Counted from the stretch's first letter, positions 32,494-45,532 are shown. The stretch: 64,000 nt of DNA from Leptodontidium sp. MPI-SDFR-AT-0119 (GCA_020726505.1 JAHLEZ010000016.1:372001-436000), one strand, 5' to 3'. Translations and numbers: made by a program. Notes: generated from the letters alone by a model not told the origin.

Positions 32494-33355
32494 TACGAGA
32501 TTTTCATATGTAAGCTAAGGCTAGTCCCTAAAGCTTCATGTGTATATAGAGGGCTTCCCCCGAGCTCATTCTGCAAGGCAATCAATCATCCTTTACCCTA
32601 CCTCAAGGTTCAATCCCGTGTGCTTTTCAACAATCCGTAGTCAAGAGTCACAGGTGCATTTACTGTCAGGCAATGTCCGTTCCGAGAGCTTAATGGATAG
32701 GACTGCTATCCCACTGATGTTAAAAGTTTGTTTATTAAAGACAAGAGTCATAAATAGTGCGATGTGTTGATAGGAGAGATTCGACAAGGCGGTTGTCGAA
32801 TTATTAAACGATCCATTTGAACAAGAGTCCTAGCACAAATGCCGCGTATCGTATTCAAATGAAGCTGATAAGTTTCGATATACATGTAATACAGAATGGC
32901 TGTTCGTCGTCTAAATCTGTCGGTGATGCCGGAGCTTCATGGACCGAATGTGTTCAAGCGACGAAGAATAACGCCAGAGGTCTTGAAGAACTATTCATCG
33001 AAAGGAGCTAATTCCAGAGACGGCCGACTCACTCACATCTGCCATGAGAGGTTTCCACGCCGGTCATTTATGAGCGCTGCGGTCAACATTGAGGCCGGAT
33101 TTCATATCTACGTTAATCTTAAACTCCTCCGGGATAATGGGTTCAATGTATAGAGTATTCGATCGAAACTTGTCTGAATATTGGTACCGTGTTGAACTCA
33201 AGTAAACGTAGGTCTCAGCACGCCATTTTGTATTTTCGTTTCCTACACTCTACGTTAATCAGATAATCGTCAGCTCGCCGCTTGCTAAGCTCCCTATTAT
33301 CGCTTTCGCTCTCAGTCAGAATAAGCGAGTGAGGACCGGAAGCAAGTGCGTATTA
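32494..33355. other. Intergenic region at the right edge of the gene island
   Basis: Small frames (for example the 85-codon frame at 32896-33153) are not recognised. Composition is still gene-like up to the telomere-like repeat at 33356, after which it turns AT-rich at once. Confidence 0.35.
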
Positions 33356-33375
33356 CCTAACCCTAACCCTAACCC
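33356..33375. repeat. Interstitial telomeric repeat, (CCCTAA) about 3.3 units
   Basis: CCTAACCCTAACCCTAACCC matches the TTAGGG telomere repeat of filamentous fungi. It lies at the sharp boundary between the gene island and the RIP-degraded block. Confidence 0.7.
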
Positions 33376-34269
33376 GATAAAGTATAAAAAGAGAGTAAGT
33401 AAGTGTTTTAAAAAAGAAAGGGGGTTTTTAAGCGAAATTAATAAGATATATTAAAAATTATTAGTTAATTAATAAAATATATTAAACCTAAAATAATGAA
33501 ATTATTTTAGTAAGGAAATTTTTAATATATTAATTAAAGTAGATTATAATAAATCTTATATTATTTTTATAATATAATTTTATAAGAAATTTAAAAAGTT
33601 ATAATTTAATATAAATATTACATTTTTTTAAATTATTAAAACCAAATTTTATAATAATTATTAATTTAAATATTTATTTTAATATAAATAGTTTCTAAAC
33701 TAAATAATAGCCTTATTTTAAAATTACAAGTACTTCTTGATAAGTAATATAAAGTTATTAATTAATTTTAAAGATTTATTTTTATATTTTAAATTTTATA
33801 AAATTTAAAAAAAAATTCAAGTATATTTAAAACTGAATAAGAAAAGAATATTAATCTTATAAGTTATATAATGTAATAATAACATATTAAATAGTTATTA
33901 TAAATATTTCTTTATCTTTAGTTTAATTTTAAATATAACTATTAGTAAGAGTATTAGTAGCTTTTAAGTTATTAGTACTCTTACTTTTCTTTTCGCTTAA
34001 TTTTTAATACTTTATTTTTATTTATTATTTCTTTATTTTAAAAATTATACTTGTACTTTTATAAGATTATATACCTTAATATCTTTTACAAGTATAAAAA
34101 AAAAATTAAGTTATTATAAATTTTTACATACTAAAACACTTATTACTATTGAAACGTTTAAAACACGCTTAATACACGGCTCACCTTTAACACGTTGCAA
34201 GTCTACGGCTCACCTTTAGCACATTACACAGATAACTTAGTATAACTTGAATTACTTATAAGACGCTGT

Positions 34270-34500
34270 ATTTCTTAAAAGGTGGGCGAGTGGGTTCTAA
34301 AATCAACGACTCTCCCCCCACGTGACGGCCTCAACGGCAATTGCCCCTGGAGGGAAATACCTTAATCCGCGACTACTACCCCGCTCGGGCCAGATACCCC
34401 CGGCTTAGAGAGATCCCCGGCGACGGACGGAACGGGCAACCCTATACCTAATCCCGTGACCCGACACCCGCGCCCGTTCCCGGACCCTAACCCCACGAAT
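34270..34500. other. GC-rich patch inside AT-rich DNA
   Basis: About 230 bp of GC-rich sequence with many C runs, bounded by strongly AT-rich DNA on both sides. No frame or motif recognised, apart from a single CCCTAACCCC near 34486-34495. It seems to have escaped RIP or to be a late insertion. Confidence 0.4.
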
Positions 34501-34900
34501 TTAATATTATAAAGTACTTTTTATAACTATAAAAATGTGTTTTAAGATTATAATTAAGATCCTCTATAAGAGCGTATAATTAAACCACAAGTAAGTATAT
34601 TAATACTATTATAATATTAATTAAATACGAAACGCGAAAATCCCTTAGAAAAATTAATAACAAATATAATATAATTTAAAAAGGTTTTATTAACTTAAAT
34701 TAATGAAGTAGGCTTAGCTGTATAAACGGCGATAAGTATCTTTAATATATATACTAACACTTAACGTATAATTAATATTATATAAACCTTTAATCTTAAG
34801 ACTTATAATATTAGTGCTTTTTTATTTATTGGAATTCGTCGGGATTTTTAAAAACGGCTCTAATAGCGATAATAAAATTAGTAACAATCTTAAAGATAAC
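34495..34900 (-). repeat. Inverted, RIP-degraded partner of the 875-1420 repeat
   Basis: See 875-1420; this copy has lost nearly all C in the shared blocks. Confidence 0.5.
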
Positions 34901-35712
34901 CTTACTTTTTTCGATTATTATTATAAAATAATTTCTTCTAATATTATTTATAAAGTAATTACTTAATACGAGTTCGATTTAATATAAGATCGTATCTCGT
35001 AAAAAGAAGGCGATTTATAAGACCTTTTAAGACTCGACGTTAAATTTATTGTTATTAAAAATAAAATATATATTATATTAAAAAACAAATTACTTAAGCT
35101 TACTTTATTATTTACAATAAGTATCGAGTATTTAAACTTTTAATACTTTAGGCTTAGTAATAATATCTATTATTCTTACCTCATTTTCTTTTCCCTTAGT
35201 AAATCCTCTTAAGGTTATTTCGAGTAATAATACTTTAAGTAAATATAAAGTATAGCGTTCTTAGTTTTAATTAATACGCGGCGTATAAGCTCATTAGTTA
35301 ATATTAATTATAAAGTACAATTATAAAATATTTAATTTTTAATAAAAATTAAAACTCTATAACTAATAATTAAACTATTATATAAATTTAAGCACGAAAC
35401 TTTATTACTTAAGAAACTCCTTTATTTATATAAAACTTCGTAATATTAGACCTCGCTAAATCCTTAGCGATCTTAAACTAATAGTGATCTTAATAATTTA
35501 TCACGTAACCTTTAGCCCTTATAATTTTATTCTTAGCTTCTTTATATAATAAGGCTACTAAGCCTTAGGGCCAATACACACGTGATTCTTTAGATCGTGA
35601 ATTTAATTTAATTAATCGACTATTAAGTAATTTATATAATTAATTTTATTCACACTAAACGAGGTTAATATCGTATATACGAGGAGCTAACTTATACTCG
35701 AATTTAAGCCGC

Positions 35713-35959
35713 TGTGACGACCGTCGCTGCCTAGAGCCTCATTTCCACCGGCTCCACTTAGTACTGCCCGATCGGGACGTACCGAGATTACTATAGTACT
35801 AAGTATACTAATCTCTTATATATAAACTTCTTCTTTTTATACCTTCTTTCCTCTATAGTTATAAATTCTAAGTTAATACTTAGTATTATTATATATCTCG
35901 TGTTAATATATAAGGCGTTAGTTACACGTAATTGCCGTCTTTTTAGGGCAAGCGTTATA
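35713..35959 (+). repeat. 5' LTR of the Gypsy element
   Basis: Begins TGTGACGACCG and ends AGCGTTATA. The 3' copy begins TATAACGACCG and ends AGCGTCACA, so each LTR keeps one unmutated terminus (TGTGACG...GTCACA is the inferred original). Confidence 0.85.
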
Positions 35960-36899
35960 TTATTTATAACTCTTTTCTTTATGTCTAAGAAGACAGTAAA
36001 TATCCCTCGCCCCTTAATTCTCTTGTAAGTAGTTACGACTTAGAAGCTCAAATATAAGAAAGGCTTATATTAAGCCTTATAACTTAACGAATAATAGTAT
36101 TAAAACCTTTATTATTAACGAAGTTAATATCTACTTCGCTACTAATACCCTTATTTTCCTCCCCGACTTCTGCCTTTACACGACGAAGTCGATAACCTCT
36201 TTTCGCTAGAGCTCTCCCTCTAACTCGCTAAGTCAAGCCGAAAGTCGTCCTTCCCTTAATAAAGTAATTTACTATAAACGACGCTAATATGTCGTTTACT
36301 TCTTCTTTCGTCCCCTTACCGGACTCTCTTAATATTAATACTCTTAGAGTTAATACTTCGACTAATACGTTAAGAAGTAATATAAAGCTTAGAGGGACAT
36401 ATAAGAATACTAGCCATATGCGAGCCTAATAAACCGATGCGAGCCTTTGATACAAAGCTAGTAACTTGATACAAAGCTAATAACCGATGCGAGAGCTTGG
36501 TACTCGGTACTCAAAGTAGTTATATAGACCTAGAAATGCCCCCTCAATAGAATCATCATTCACACCAAGTATCACTTCTTTTCAGGACACACATAAGAGA
36601 GACACTATAAAAAAGCCGATTTCGCATTTTAAAAGAGTAACTCATAAAGAGTCGTATAAAGAACTATTAGTTAAAGCTGTTTCTTTAATAATAGCGACTT
36701 ACGACTAACGAGCCTTTACTACGTAGATCCGCCCTAAAATCTATGACTTTCTAAAAAGGAGACGTACCCCTTTACCCCTTAATTAAAAAAACTCTTACCC
36801 TCGAGCTAGACAAAGGCAAAAGTAAGACATAAAGTGCCCTTAACCTTAATAGGCCACTAAACGACGATAGTGAAAATAAATACTAACCTCCTCGCATCT

Positions 36900-37480
36900 C
36901 ACGTCGTCACTCCCTCTCTTTCTCTAAGATGTCTTAAATATTTATAGCCTCACGAATCGAGAAGATCCCTAACTTGAACGACAAGCTTTTAAACAGTATT
37001 AGCTATAGTCCACGTTTATAAGAAGTCTAAGTCTAAAACGCCTTATACTAATATAATTAATACTTCGTCGACGACGACTACTAAAAGGACTAGTTACTAG
37101 CACAAATAAAAGGAATAGCTTACACGTTCCTAGAACCCTCCTTTTTATTCCCGACGCTTAACGACGATAGAAATATTACAAATACGCTTGACTTAATTAA
37201 CTAAGTAATTAAATTCTTAACTAACTCTTATAAGTAATAAATAGCGCGTAACCTCTACTTTACGTTAAAAATAAAAGCTATAAGACAAACCTTTTAGGAC
37301 TTCTACTAATAGTTTAAGATTCTTACTAACTAAAGTGGCGTAATTAATAATTTAATACTTAAAATAGACTTATAAGATAAGCTTCTATTACGCTTACGGA
37401 AGTAACTATTTTATGAGTATTAAAGAGCCAGAACTTTAAAAGAGTATATAAGAGTAGTTTAAGCCGAAGACTAAGGATAG
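36900..37480 (+). pseudogene. Decayed gag-like region of the Gypsy element
   Basis: Short stretches read like a fungal Gypsy gag (SRIEKIPNLNDKL; KDKLLAQIKGIAYTFLEPS) separated by many TAA/TAG. Assigned by position and wording only. Confidence 0.4.
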
Positions 37481-37981
37481 ATTATAGAGAGTACTATTTA
37501 CGTTAGTCGTTTTAGACCCTTAATAACGAGTATAAATTCCTACCCTTAGTCTTAAGTTAATATTTCCTTAAGGACTACGGGAAAGTTACTTTAAGCTTTT
37601 ACTACTTCTTTATCTTAGTGACGAGAGACTAACTAACCCTTAAGTTAATAAATCTCTATACGAGCCGATACACCTCGTACTTAAACACTAGTGAATACCC
37701 CCCGGCATTTCTCTTAATAACCCCTTAATTATAATTATACTTCTTATCTTAATAAAATAGAAGTAGGCGCCAACGACGGCGGTCTTATGTCTAATAATTA
37801 GGCTATAGACGACGACAACTTACTAGTGAAGGACTTTACTCTACGAGTAAAAGACTTAGCCTAAGAAAAGGGTCCTTTTTAGGCATAATACGAGATATAC
37901 GACATCTTGACCTTACGAAGCTTCTTAGTAGACTAACACTCACTACCCGTATTACTCTCTCTAAGAATAGACTTACGTATA

Positions 37982-38185
37982 TGTTGGGATGTATAGTCAA
38001 GCCTAAATGCCGGGGTCACGTGTACCACGTGACCTCTTAGCTAGCATATAAGGGAGAGCTCTCTCGAGCTCTTCTTCCAAGAAATGTATAGAATCAAAGG
38101 CATTTTACTTCTTATAAGGTATATGCCCTGTGCCACGAAATCAGTGATCTCTACGGAAATCATTGCCCTGTAGAGCCAACCGACA
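37982..38185. repeat. Left LTR of the nested element
   Basis: 204 bp, identical to 39655-39858; contains CACGTGTACCACGTGACC, a paired CACGTG motif. Confidence 0.85.
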
Positions 38186-38561
38186 TTGATCAATTGTTTA
38201 CCGGGCTCTGTCGATAACCCGGCTGACTTTCGAGCAATGAGGATCTCTAATAGAAGAGATAGATTCGTACGATTCGGGCGCTTATCTTCGGAGAAATCAG
38301 TCTCGTACGAACTTATGCTAAGGGATATCTTTAGTACCTTGCCTCCTAACCCGAGTATTGTGAGGGCTAAAGGTGTTCGAGGAATCGACGTCACCTGGCA
38401 TCCGTCAAAGGCGAAGGAAGACTCGAATCTACGTCTATCACGGTTAACTATTTTGTACGACGACAATCGGAAAGACAGACAGGAGAGGCAAACTGATCGG
38501 ACCCTGCGTCGGCGACTAGTAGAAGAAGACGATTCGTACGGTCTGAGGATTCACGAAACGC

Positions 38562-38995
38562 AAATACAAATAACACTCTTCCCTTTGCGAGCTCTTCGCT
38601 GAGCTCTGCACCCTCCGCACGAGACGCCACCCCTCGTACGATACAAACAACACTCTTCCCTTTGCGAGCTCTTCGCTGAGCTCTGTACCCTCCGCACGAG
38701 ACGCCACCCCTCGTACGATACAAACAACACTCTTCCCTTTGCGAGCTCTTCGCTGAGCTCTGCACCCTCTGTACGAGACGCCACCCCTCGTACGATACAA
38801 ACAACACTCTTCCCTTTGCGAGCTCTTCGCTGAGCTCTGCACCCTCCGTACGAGACGCCACCCCTCGTACGATACAAACAACACTCTTCCCTCTACGAGC
38901 TCTTCGCTGAGCTCTGTACCCTCCGTACGAGACGCCACCCCTCGTACGATATAAACAATACTCCTCCCTCTGCGAGGCTCTTCGCTGAGTACTCG
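38562..38995. repeat. 77-bp tandem array, about 5.5 units
   Basis: The string ACACTCTTCCC or its variants starts at 38573, 38650, 38727, 38804, 38881 and 38958, exactly 77 bases apart. Units are nearly identical, the last one diverged. Because 77 leaves remainder 2 on division by three and the unit has no stop on the minus strand, all three minus frames stay open across the array; this is not evidence of coding. Confidence 0.8.
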
Positions 38996-39654
38996 ACTTC
39001 TTCCTCTTCTCGTACGAAGCCGTCACCCTTCGTACGACCAGCTTACGGAGCCCCCCCCCCCCCCCTTTTTCCCGGCCGTACGGTGTCCTCTTCCCAGAAC
39101 CGTACGAGGCCTCAAAGCTCAAGACAAAACACTGCCAAGGGATCTGAGACGTCAGATTTGCGATTAGCGGCATTCTGAGTTTAAGGCAGGGAAGTGAAGT
39201 GGGGCTATAAATCATCGTACGAAGTAGTAGGAACAGCCAGCGAAGACCTCCTTCTGAGCTCTTAATTGAGTCTTCAGAAGCCGCGAGGAGCCCCTCCCTC
39301 CCTTTACACAAAGCCGTTAATTCAATAGTATAACGAAAGACCGACTTCCCTTAAGACGACAGCGAATACTTTTTCCTTTTTTTACGAACGACTACCCCCC
39401 CCTCCTGCGACAGGATAATTGTACGTACGTTATAGCTAGTAACATCTGACGTTTGAGACGGGTGGGTTAGAAGGGGAAGGAAGGTTTTGAAGGAATAACT
39501 GTTTAGTAGTGTTTCAATTTCGTACGAATATCGTACGGACCTTTCATTTGAAGCAGTCGAATTAGCAGAAGGTTTGAAAGGGAGAATTTTGTTGTTCTTG
39601 ACCTTGTACGAGCTTGACTATAGCTTTCGACGACAAGAAAGTAAGAATTGCCAG

Positions 39655-39858
39655 TGTTGGGATGTATAGTCAAGCCTAAATGCCGGGGTCACGTGTACCA
39701 CGTGACCTCTTAGCTAGCATATAAGGGAGAGCTCTCTCGAGCTCTTCTTCCAAGAAATGTATAGAATCAAAGGCATTTTACTTCTTATAAGGTATATGCC
39801 CTGTGCCACGAAATCAGTGATCTCTACGGAAATCATTGCCCTGTAGAGCCAACCGACA
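39655..39858. repeat. Right LTR of the nested element
   Basis: See left LTR; followed by GTATA. Confidence 0.85.
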
Positions 39859-42249
39859 GTATAAGTTACTCGCACTTCTTAATTCCGGAGTTAATAGTTA
39901 TTATTTTATTAATTACTTTCTTTTAAAGTCTTTTTCTTTCTTCTTAAAACTTTTAATTCACTTACTACCTTTACTTGTCTTTATTAAAGGATTTAATAGT
40001 CGAACTAACTAGACTATTAGCTATTATATTATATTAAATTTAACAGTCGACAAGCGTTTATAATTATTTACTCCTTTTTTTATTACTCACTTAAGAAACT
40101 ATAAAGTAATTATTAAAAGATTATAACTAAAGTATTACAAAGTACTCTTAAATACCGCTAAATGACGGCTTATTTAGCTATCAAACTACCCCCTAATAAT
40201 AAACTATAATAAGCTAATTAAAGTCCGAGACCTACGGGTACATAAGATTCACTAACGCCACTAGCGCGACGCCGACCGTAAAGACACTAAGATACGTGAA
40301 TTTTAGAGCCTCTGTGATCCCTAACTTCTTAAGTCAACTTCGACAATCGATTTACTACCTCTGGACCTTACACTAAGTATAAATATAATAGACACTATAG
40401 AATACACCCTCACCGCTCTCCCTCGATATCACTAAGCTATATAAGACGGACGTGTGTATTGCCTTATTAATAGTCTTAATTCTGTAATATATATTATTCC
40501 CGTAATATATTCTGTTTTATAATTAGATTAAAAAATTAAAATATACGTTAATAACTCTTTTACTTTCTCGACAATCTCAGAACTTATTATCGCTAACTCT
40601 TTGACTATTATTAAGTCTAGAAAACTAGCGATTATATTAATAAAAAACTAAACCCGACATCTTACGCGACTTAGTCAAATTATATTAGATACTAAGGATG
40701 CTAATTCTATAAATATATAGTTATTAAGCCTATACTTATAGCTAATCTCTAACCACAAAACTACTATAAGTCGTAGAAGGAAAGATTAAGGAAATCCGCT
40801 ATAGTCGTATTAAGAGTGTGGAATCGAGAATTTATACCCCCCTAAAGTCGAGCCCACGGCGCTAGTAAAGGAAATTTACCCCCCTGTTTCTTTAACACTT
40901 AATACTTCGTTTACTTCTTCTTTCCTTTTTGTTTTAAGTATAAAACCTCTTACGTATTTCTTACTTTCTTTTTTTATTATACCTTTTAATAGATACTTCG
41001 TTTCGAAACATATAGTAGCCTCTAAAAGTAACCGCGCTATTATTTCTATTAGAGAAGTTACGCTAATAATAAATTCTATATTAATCTCTAAGAGTTAGAA
41101 ATACTTAGATCCGCGCCTTTTAAGTATATAGTATCGCCCTTAATTAATCCCTAATATTAGTATTATTATTAAACTTACTTCTATTATTAATCCTCTGTAT
41201 ACTATAGAGCTCTCGTATTAATAAGTACAACTTATAATAAAGCTTAAAGAGCACGCGTACTCTATTACTAACGGTTCCTTACTTTAACTAAGAAGTATAT
41301 TAAATAACTAGCCTAGTTAATATATATAACCGCTCCTACGACTAGATTATATATATATCTTAACTAAACTAGCCTAAATAGAAGTTACTAAGCTAAAGAG
41401 TAAAACTACTGAGCTTTTATACCCCTGAGACTAGACTGACTCTCCTTAATTCGCTCCTTTTACGCGTAACACATATATTAAAGACTACACTAATTCACTT
41501 TAGAAGATATAAATATAACTCTCTCTCGTACACGACTCGATTATAAAAGCTCCTCCTTCCTTAACTTCTTCTCCTTAACTACGAGATAAGTTACTAATTA
41601 TAAAGCGACGTAAGAAAGCTCGTTAACGTTTGATTATTAAGGTCTCCTTAATTAACGCCGTAGCGTTTTATATATTAATAAACAGAAGTCTAAAGATAAG
41701 ATATTCGTAGTAACTCTTTAAGAGATCGATACTTTAATTAATTAAAGAAACTAAGAGTGAGAGAAAGCTGTTATTATATTAGCCCTGACTATCGAACTCA
41801 CTCACCGCCGCCAGTTAGTTATATAGTTTGTACTTTCTATTTAAGAGTTAAATACTAAGCTAATAATTCCCTTAAAATACACTAATTAAGCTCACGTATT
41901 TTCTAAGGCAGAAAGTGATATTCTCTCCCCTTATTACTCGTACGATTATAAAATTAAATTAAAAGGAGATGTTAGATTTGGACTTCGGTAACTCGTGCCG
42001 ATTCTACGCTGGAGAATAGCCGAAGTAATCTCCACTGCTTACGCGGCTCGGAAATTACTCTCGTATTCGATTACGTAGTCCGTAAGAGCCACGTAATCGA
42101 CTACGTAGTCGTCGAAGCTTCTAGAGAAGCTAATATTATGTATATAACTACTGAAGAGCCCTTATGGCTCTTCTCAAGCAAGCAAGCAATCTACTTTGTC
42201 TCTAATCACGTGTTCACCTACTGCGCTTCCTCTCTTCTGATTGGCTCAC

Positions 42250-45170
42250 CTATTTTCACAGGAGAGGGTAAAAAAGTACTTAAGTATTCACTATTATATA
42301 AGATATTAACTAAAGAACTTAAAGTTATTAAAGAATATATCACAAATAACTTAAATAAAGGATTTATTAAGTTATTTCAAGTATTATTTGTTACTCTTAT
42401 TCTCTTTGTCAAGAAACTAAATAGATCTTTATAGTTATATATTAATTTCCGAGTGCTAAATTCCCTTACTCAGAAGGACTAATACCCCTTACCTCTAATT
42501 AATAAGACCTTAGCTCGTATAATTAATACTTATATCTTTACTAAACTAGACATTCGTTAAGCCTTTTACTAAATCCGAATAAACTTAGCCTCAAAGGAGT
42601 ATATTACCTTTCGCACGAGGTACGGCGCATATAAGTGTAAAGTTCTTTATTTGGCCTGACTAATAGACCTGCCACTTATTAATATTATATAAATAATATT
42701 CTCTTCGATTACCTTAATAATTTCTATATAACGTACTTAAACGACATTCTTATATACTCTAAAGACCCCTTATAATACTAACTCTATATTAAAAAGGTAC
42801 TTTAACGCTTACACGACGTTAAGTTATAGGCCGACCTAAAGAAATATAAGTTTAAAGTAATATAAACTAAGTACTTAAGATTTATTATATTAACTTCTAG
42901 CCTAAAAGTTAATCCCGAGAAAGTCTTTATTATTCGTGAATAAACTTACCTTAACTCTATTAAAAGTGTATAGTCTTTCTTTAGTTTTTATAACTTCTAC
43001 TAGAGATTTATCTACGATTATAATATTATAGCGAAACCTCTTATTTAATTAATTAAGAATAACGTTCCCTTCCGCTTTATTATAAAGTGCGAAGACGCCT
43101 TTAACCTCTTAAAATATACTCTTACGTCCGCGCCTCTCTTAAGACATTACTAATAAGATTTACTTTACTTTTTAAAAATAAATACTAGTAATAGTATTAT
43201 AGCCGGAGTCCTTTCTTAATAATATAGCGACGACTAGTTCCTTATTACTTTCTTCTTAAAGACTATACTACTTACTAAGCTTAATTACGTAGTATATAAT
43301 AAAAAGATACTAACTATTATTAGATCCTTTAGGCACTAGCGTATTAAATTAGTAGGAGCCCTTTACTAAGTTTGTGTTATAATAAACTATAAGGCCTTAG
43401 AATACTTTATGACCTTTAAGTAATTAAATACTAAGTAAGTATAATAAGTAAAGCTTCTAATAGACTATAATTTCATAATTACGTATTACTTTAGAATCTA
43501 TAACCCCCTAGTAGACGCACTTTCTTATAAGTTAAACGAGTTAAATTAACAAAACTTTATAAAGAAGACTTAACGCCTTTAATAACTCTTATACTAAAAC
43601 TAAGTTAACCTTAACTTACTATTTATAAAGTTACGACCGCTTAACGACGCTGACGCGCTAGTAGCTAACGTTAAGCTCGCTGCCCTTACACTAATATTCT
43701 CTATTATATAGTAAATCTTAGAGACTAATTATATTACTTCTTCCTTATAAGCTTTACGTAAATAAACTATATCAAATTCTCTAAGTAAACTTAGCCTAAA
43801 GGGTGACCTCTTACTTTACGACGGCCGCCTCTTAGTCCCCGATATTAATTATCTCCGAACTCTCTTTATATAAGAGGTCTATAATCGAGTTACTATAGTA
43901 CACCCTAGTATTAAAAAGACGATCTAAATACTCTCTTTTTAGTACTAATAATATAGAATCACGTCGATAGTCTAATAATACTGCCGTAACTATTATACTT
44001 ACTGACGAATTTAAGTCCCTTAAGATAAAAAGCCCGGATTCCTTTATCCTCTCCCTGTTCCGTCTAAATTATAAGAACATATTATAATAGACTACTACTC
44101 CTTTACTAAAGACAAATATAAGTTCGACAACGTCCTCGTCTTTATTAATAGATTTAATAAATAGACTATTAGTATCCCTTACTAAAAGACGATAAATACT
44201 TAGAAACTAACTATTATATATATTTACTATATATATTATTACTTTGGCGCCCCCTTAATTATTACTTCTAATAAAGGCCCCTAGTTTGTCTCTAGGTTTT
44301 AGACCGCCTTACGTAAGATCCTTAGAACTAAGAGACAGCTGTCCGCTACTGACTACCTATAGATAAATAGCTAAACCGAAGTATACAATTAATACTTATA
44401 GAAACGACTCCGACCTTTCGTTACGTACTACTAAGACGACTAATTAAAGTACCTCCTTATTATAGACTACGCCTAGATATCCCTCTTACACAATTCCTTA
44501 AGGGGACTCTCTCTATTTAAAGTAGTCTATAGATATATACTACGTATAAATTAAGACTAAAAAATTAACTTACTAAACTTAACTACCCCCGCTAATAAGT
44601 TAAACACTTAATAAGTTATTAATTATACTTAACGCTATAAGAAAGTATAAGACATAACTCGGTCTAACTTTATTATAGCCTAAACTAAGATAACTAAGTC
44701 TTATAACGCCTTTCGCCGCGATGTCGACTTTAATAAAGATAGCCTAGTTTAACTCGACATACGCTACTTTAAGACACTCCGTTTATTTAAGAAGTTAGAT
44801 ATCCCGACTAATAAACTATTTAAAGTACTTAAGAAGGTAAGACATTTATACCGCCTAAAATTACTAGCGAGTATAAAGGTCTATAACGTCTTTCTGACTA
44901 GTAAGCTACGCCGAGACCCTAACGACCCCTTACTAAGCCAAGTACAAGATGCCCCCCCGCTAATTAATATTATAAGCGACGACAAGTAAGAACTAAAAGA
45001 AGTACTTACTTACTATAAGAAAGGCAAGACTCTATCTTACTATATTACTTAGCTTAATTAAGACATTAACTTAGACTAATACAATACTTTTAACCTCAAG
45101 TATACTTCGTACAAAGTCAGGGATTTCTACCTTAGTCACCCTAAGTAAGTAAGACCCCCTATTAAGCTAC
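42250..45170 (+). pseudogene. Decayed pol region (RT, RNase H, integrase) of the Gypsy element
   Basis: RT wording is plain: LKVIKEYITNNLNKGFIKL and ILFVKKLNRSL (42315-42434), then YPLPLINKTLARI, IFTKLDIR, YITFRTRYGAYKCKVL (to about 42650). Further along, KKPGFLYPLPVPSK (about 44025-44070) fits the integrase spacer. FNLKYTSYKVRDFYLSHPK (about 45090-45145) is the element's C-terminal domain. Stops are TAA/TAG at dozens of positions, several where Q or W is expected. Confidence 0.65.
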
Positions 45171-45280
45171 TTAAATAAATTAAAGTATAAGAAGATAGTA
45201 TTAACGACTACGACGACCTCAATAATAACAAGGAAATAAACTAACACTCAAGGACAAGCTTTTTCTAGAGGGGGGGGTAA

Positions 45281-45527
45281 TATAACGACCGTCGCTGCCT
45301 AAAGCCTCATTTCTACTAGCTCCACTTAATACTGCCCGATCGGGACGTACCGAGATTACTATAGTGCTAAGTATACTAATCTCTTATATATAAACTTCTT
45401 CTTTCCGTACCTTCTTTCCTCTGTAGTTATAGATTCTAAGTTAATACTTAGTATCGTCATATGTCTCGTATTGATATATGAGGCGTCAGTTACACGTGAT
45501 TGCCGTCTTTCTAGGGCAAGCGTCACA
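45281..45527 (+). repeat. 3' LTR of the Gypsy element
   Basis: 247 bp, same length as the 5' LTR; differences are almost all C/T or G/A. Confidence 0.85.
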
Positions 45528-45532
45528 GCCGC

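Larger units (their letters stand above)
33376..35707. other. AT-rich RIP-degraded tract
   Basis: Extremely AT-rich; no coding frame. Contains the GC-rich patch 34270-34500 and the inverted partner (34495-34900) of the 875-1420 repeat. Confidence 0.6.
37982..39858. mobile_element. Young non-autonomous LTR element nested in the Gypsy element (1877 bp)
   Basis: Two direct repeats of 204 bp (37982-38185 and 39655-39858) are identical base for base by my comparison. They begin TGTTGGG and end CCGACA, and are flanked by the target duplication GTATA (37977-37981, 39859-39863). The 1.47-kb interior has no reverse transcriptase, integrase or gag motif, so it depends on another element (TRIM/LARD type). 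It carries a 77-bp tandem array and about 18 CGTACG palindromes. Base composition is normal and unmutated, in contrast to the RIP-degraded host element. The element therefore arrived later and has not been hit by RIP. Confidence 0.82.
35713..45527 (+). mobile_element. Full-length Ty3/Gypsy LTR retrotransposon, RIP-inactivated (9815 bp including a nested insertion)
   Basis: Two 247-bp LTRs (35713-35959 and 45281-45527) in direct orientation are flanked by the 5-bp target duplication GCCGC (35708-35712 and 45528-45532). A purine run ending in GGGGGGGG precedes the 3' LTR. Between them lie decayed gag-, RT-, RNase H- and integrase-like frames on the plus strand. Subtracting the nested element (37982-39858 plus its duplication) leaves about 7.9 kb. 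Coding frames are saturated with TAA/TAG. Confidence 0.85.

Noticed and set aside
38448..39311. Three long overlapping minus-strand open frames with repeated peptide blocks
   Set aside because: They are produced by the 77-bp tandem array, which lacks stops on that strand; no start context or family supports coding.
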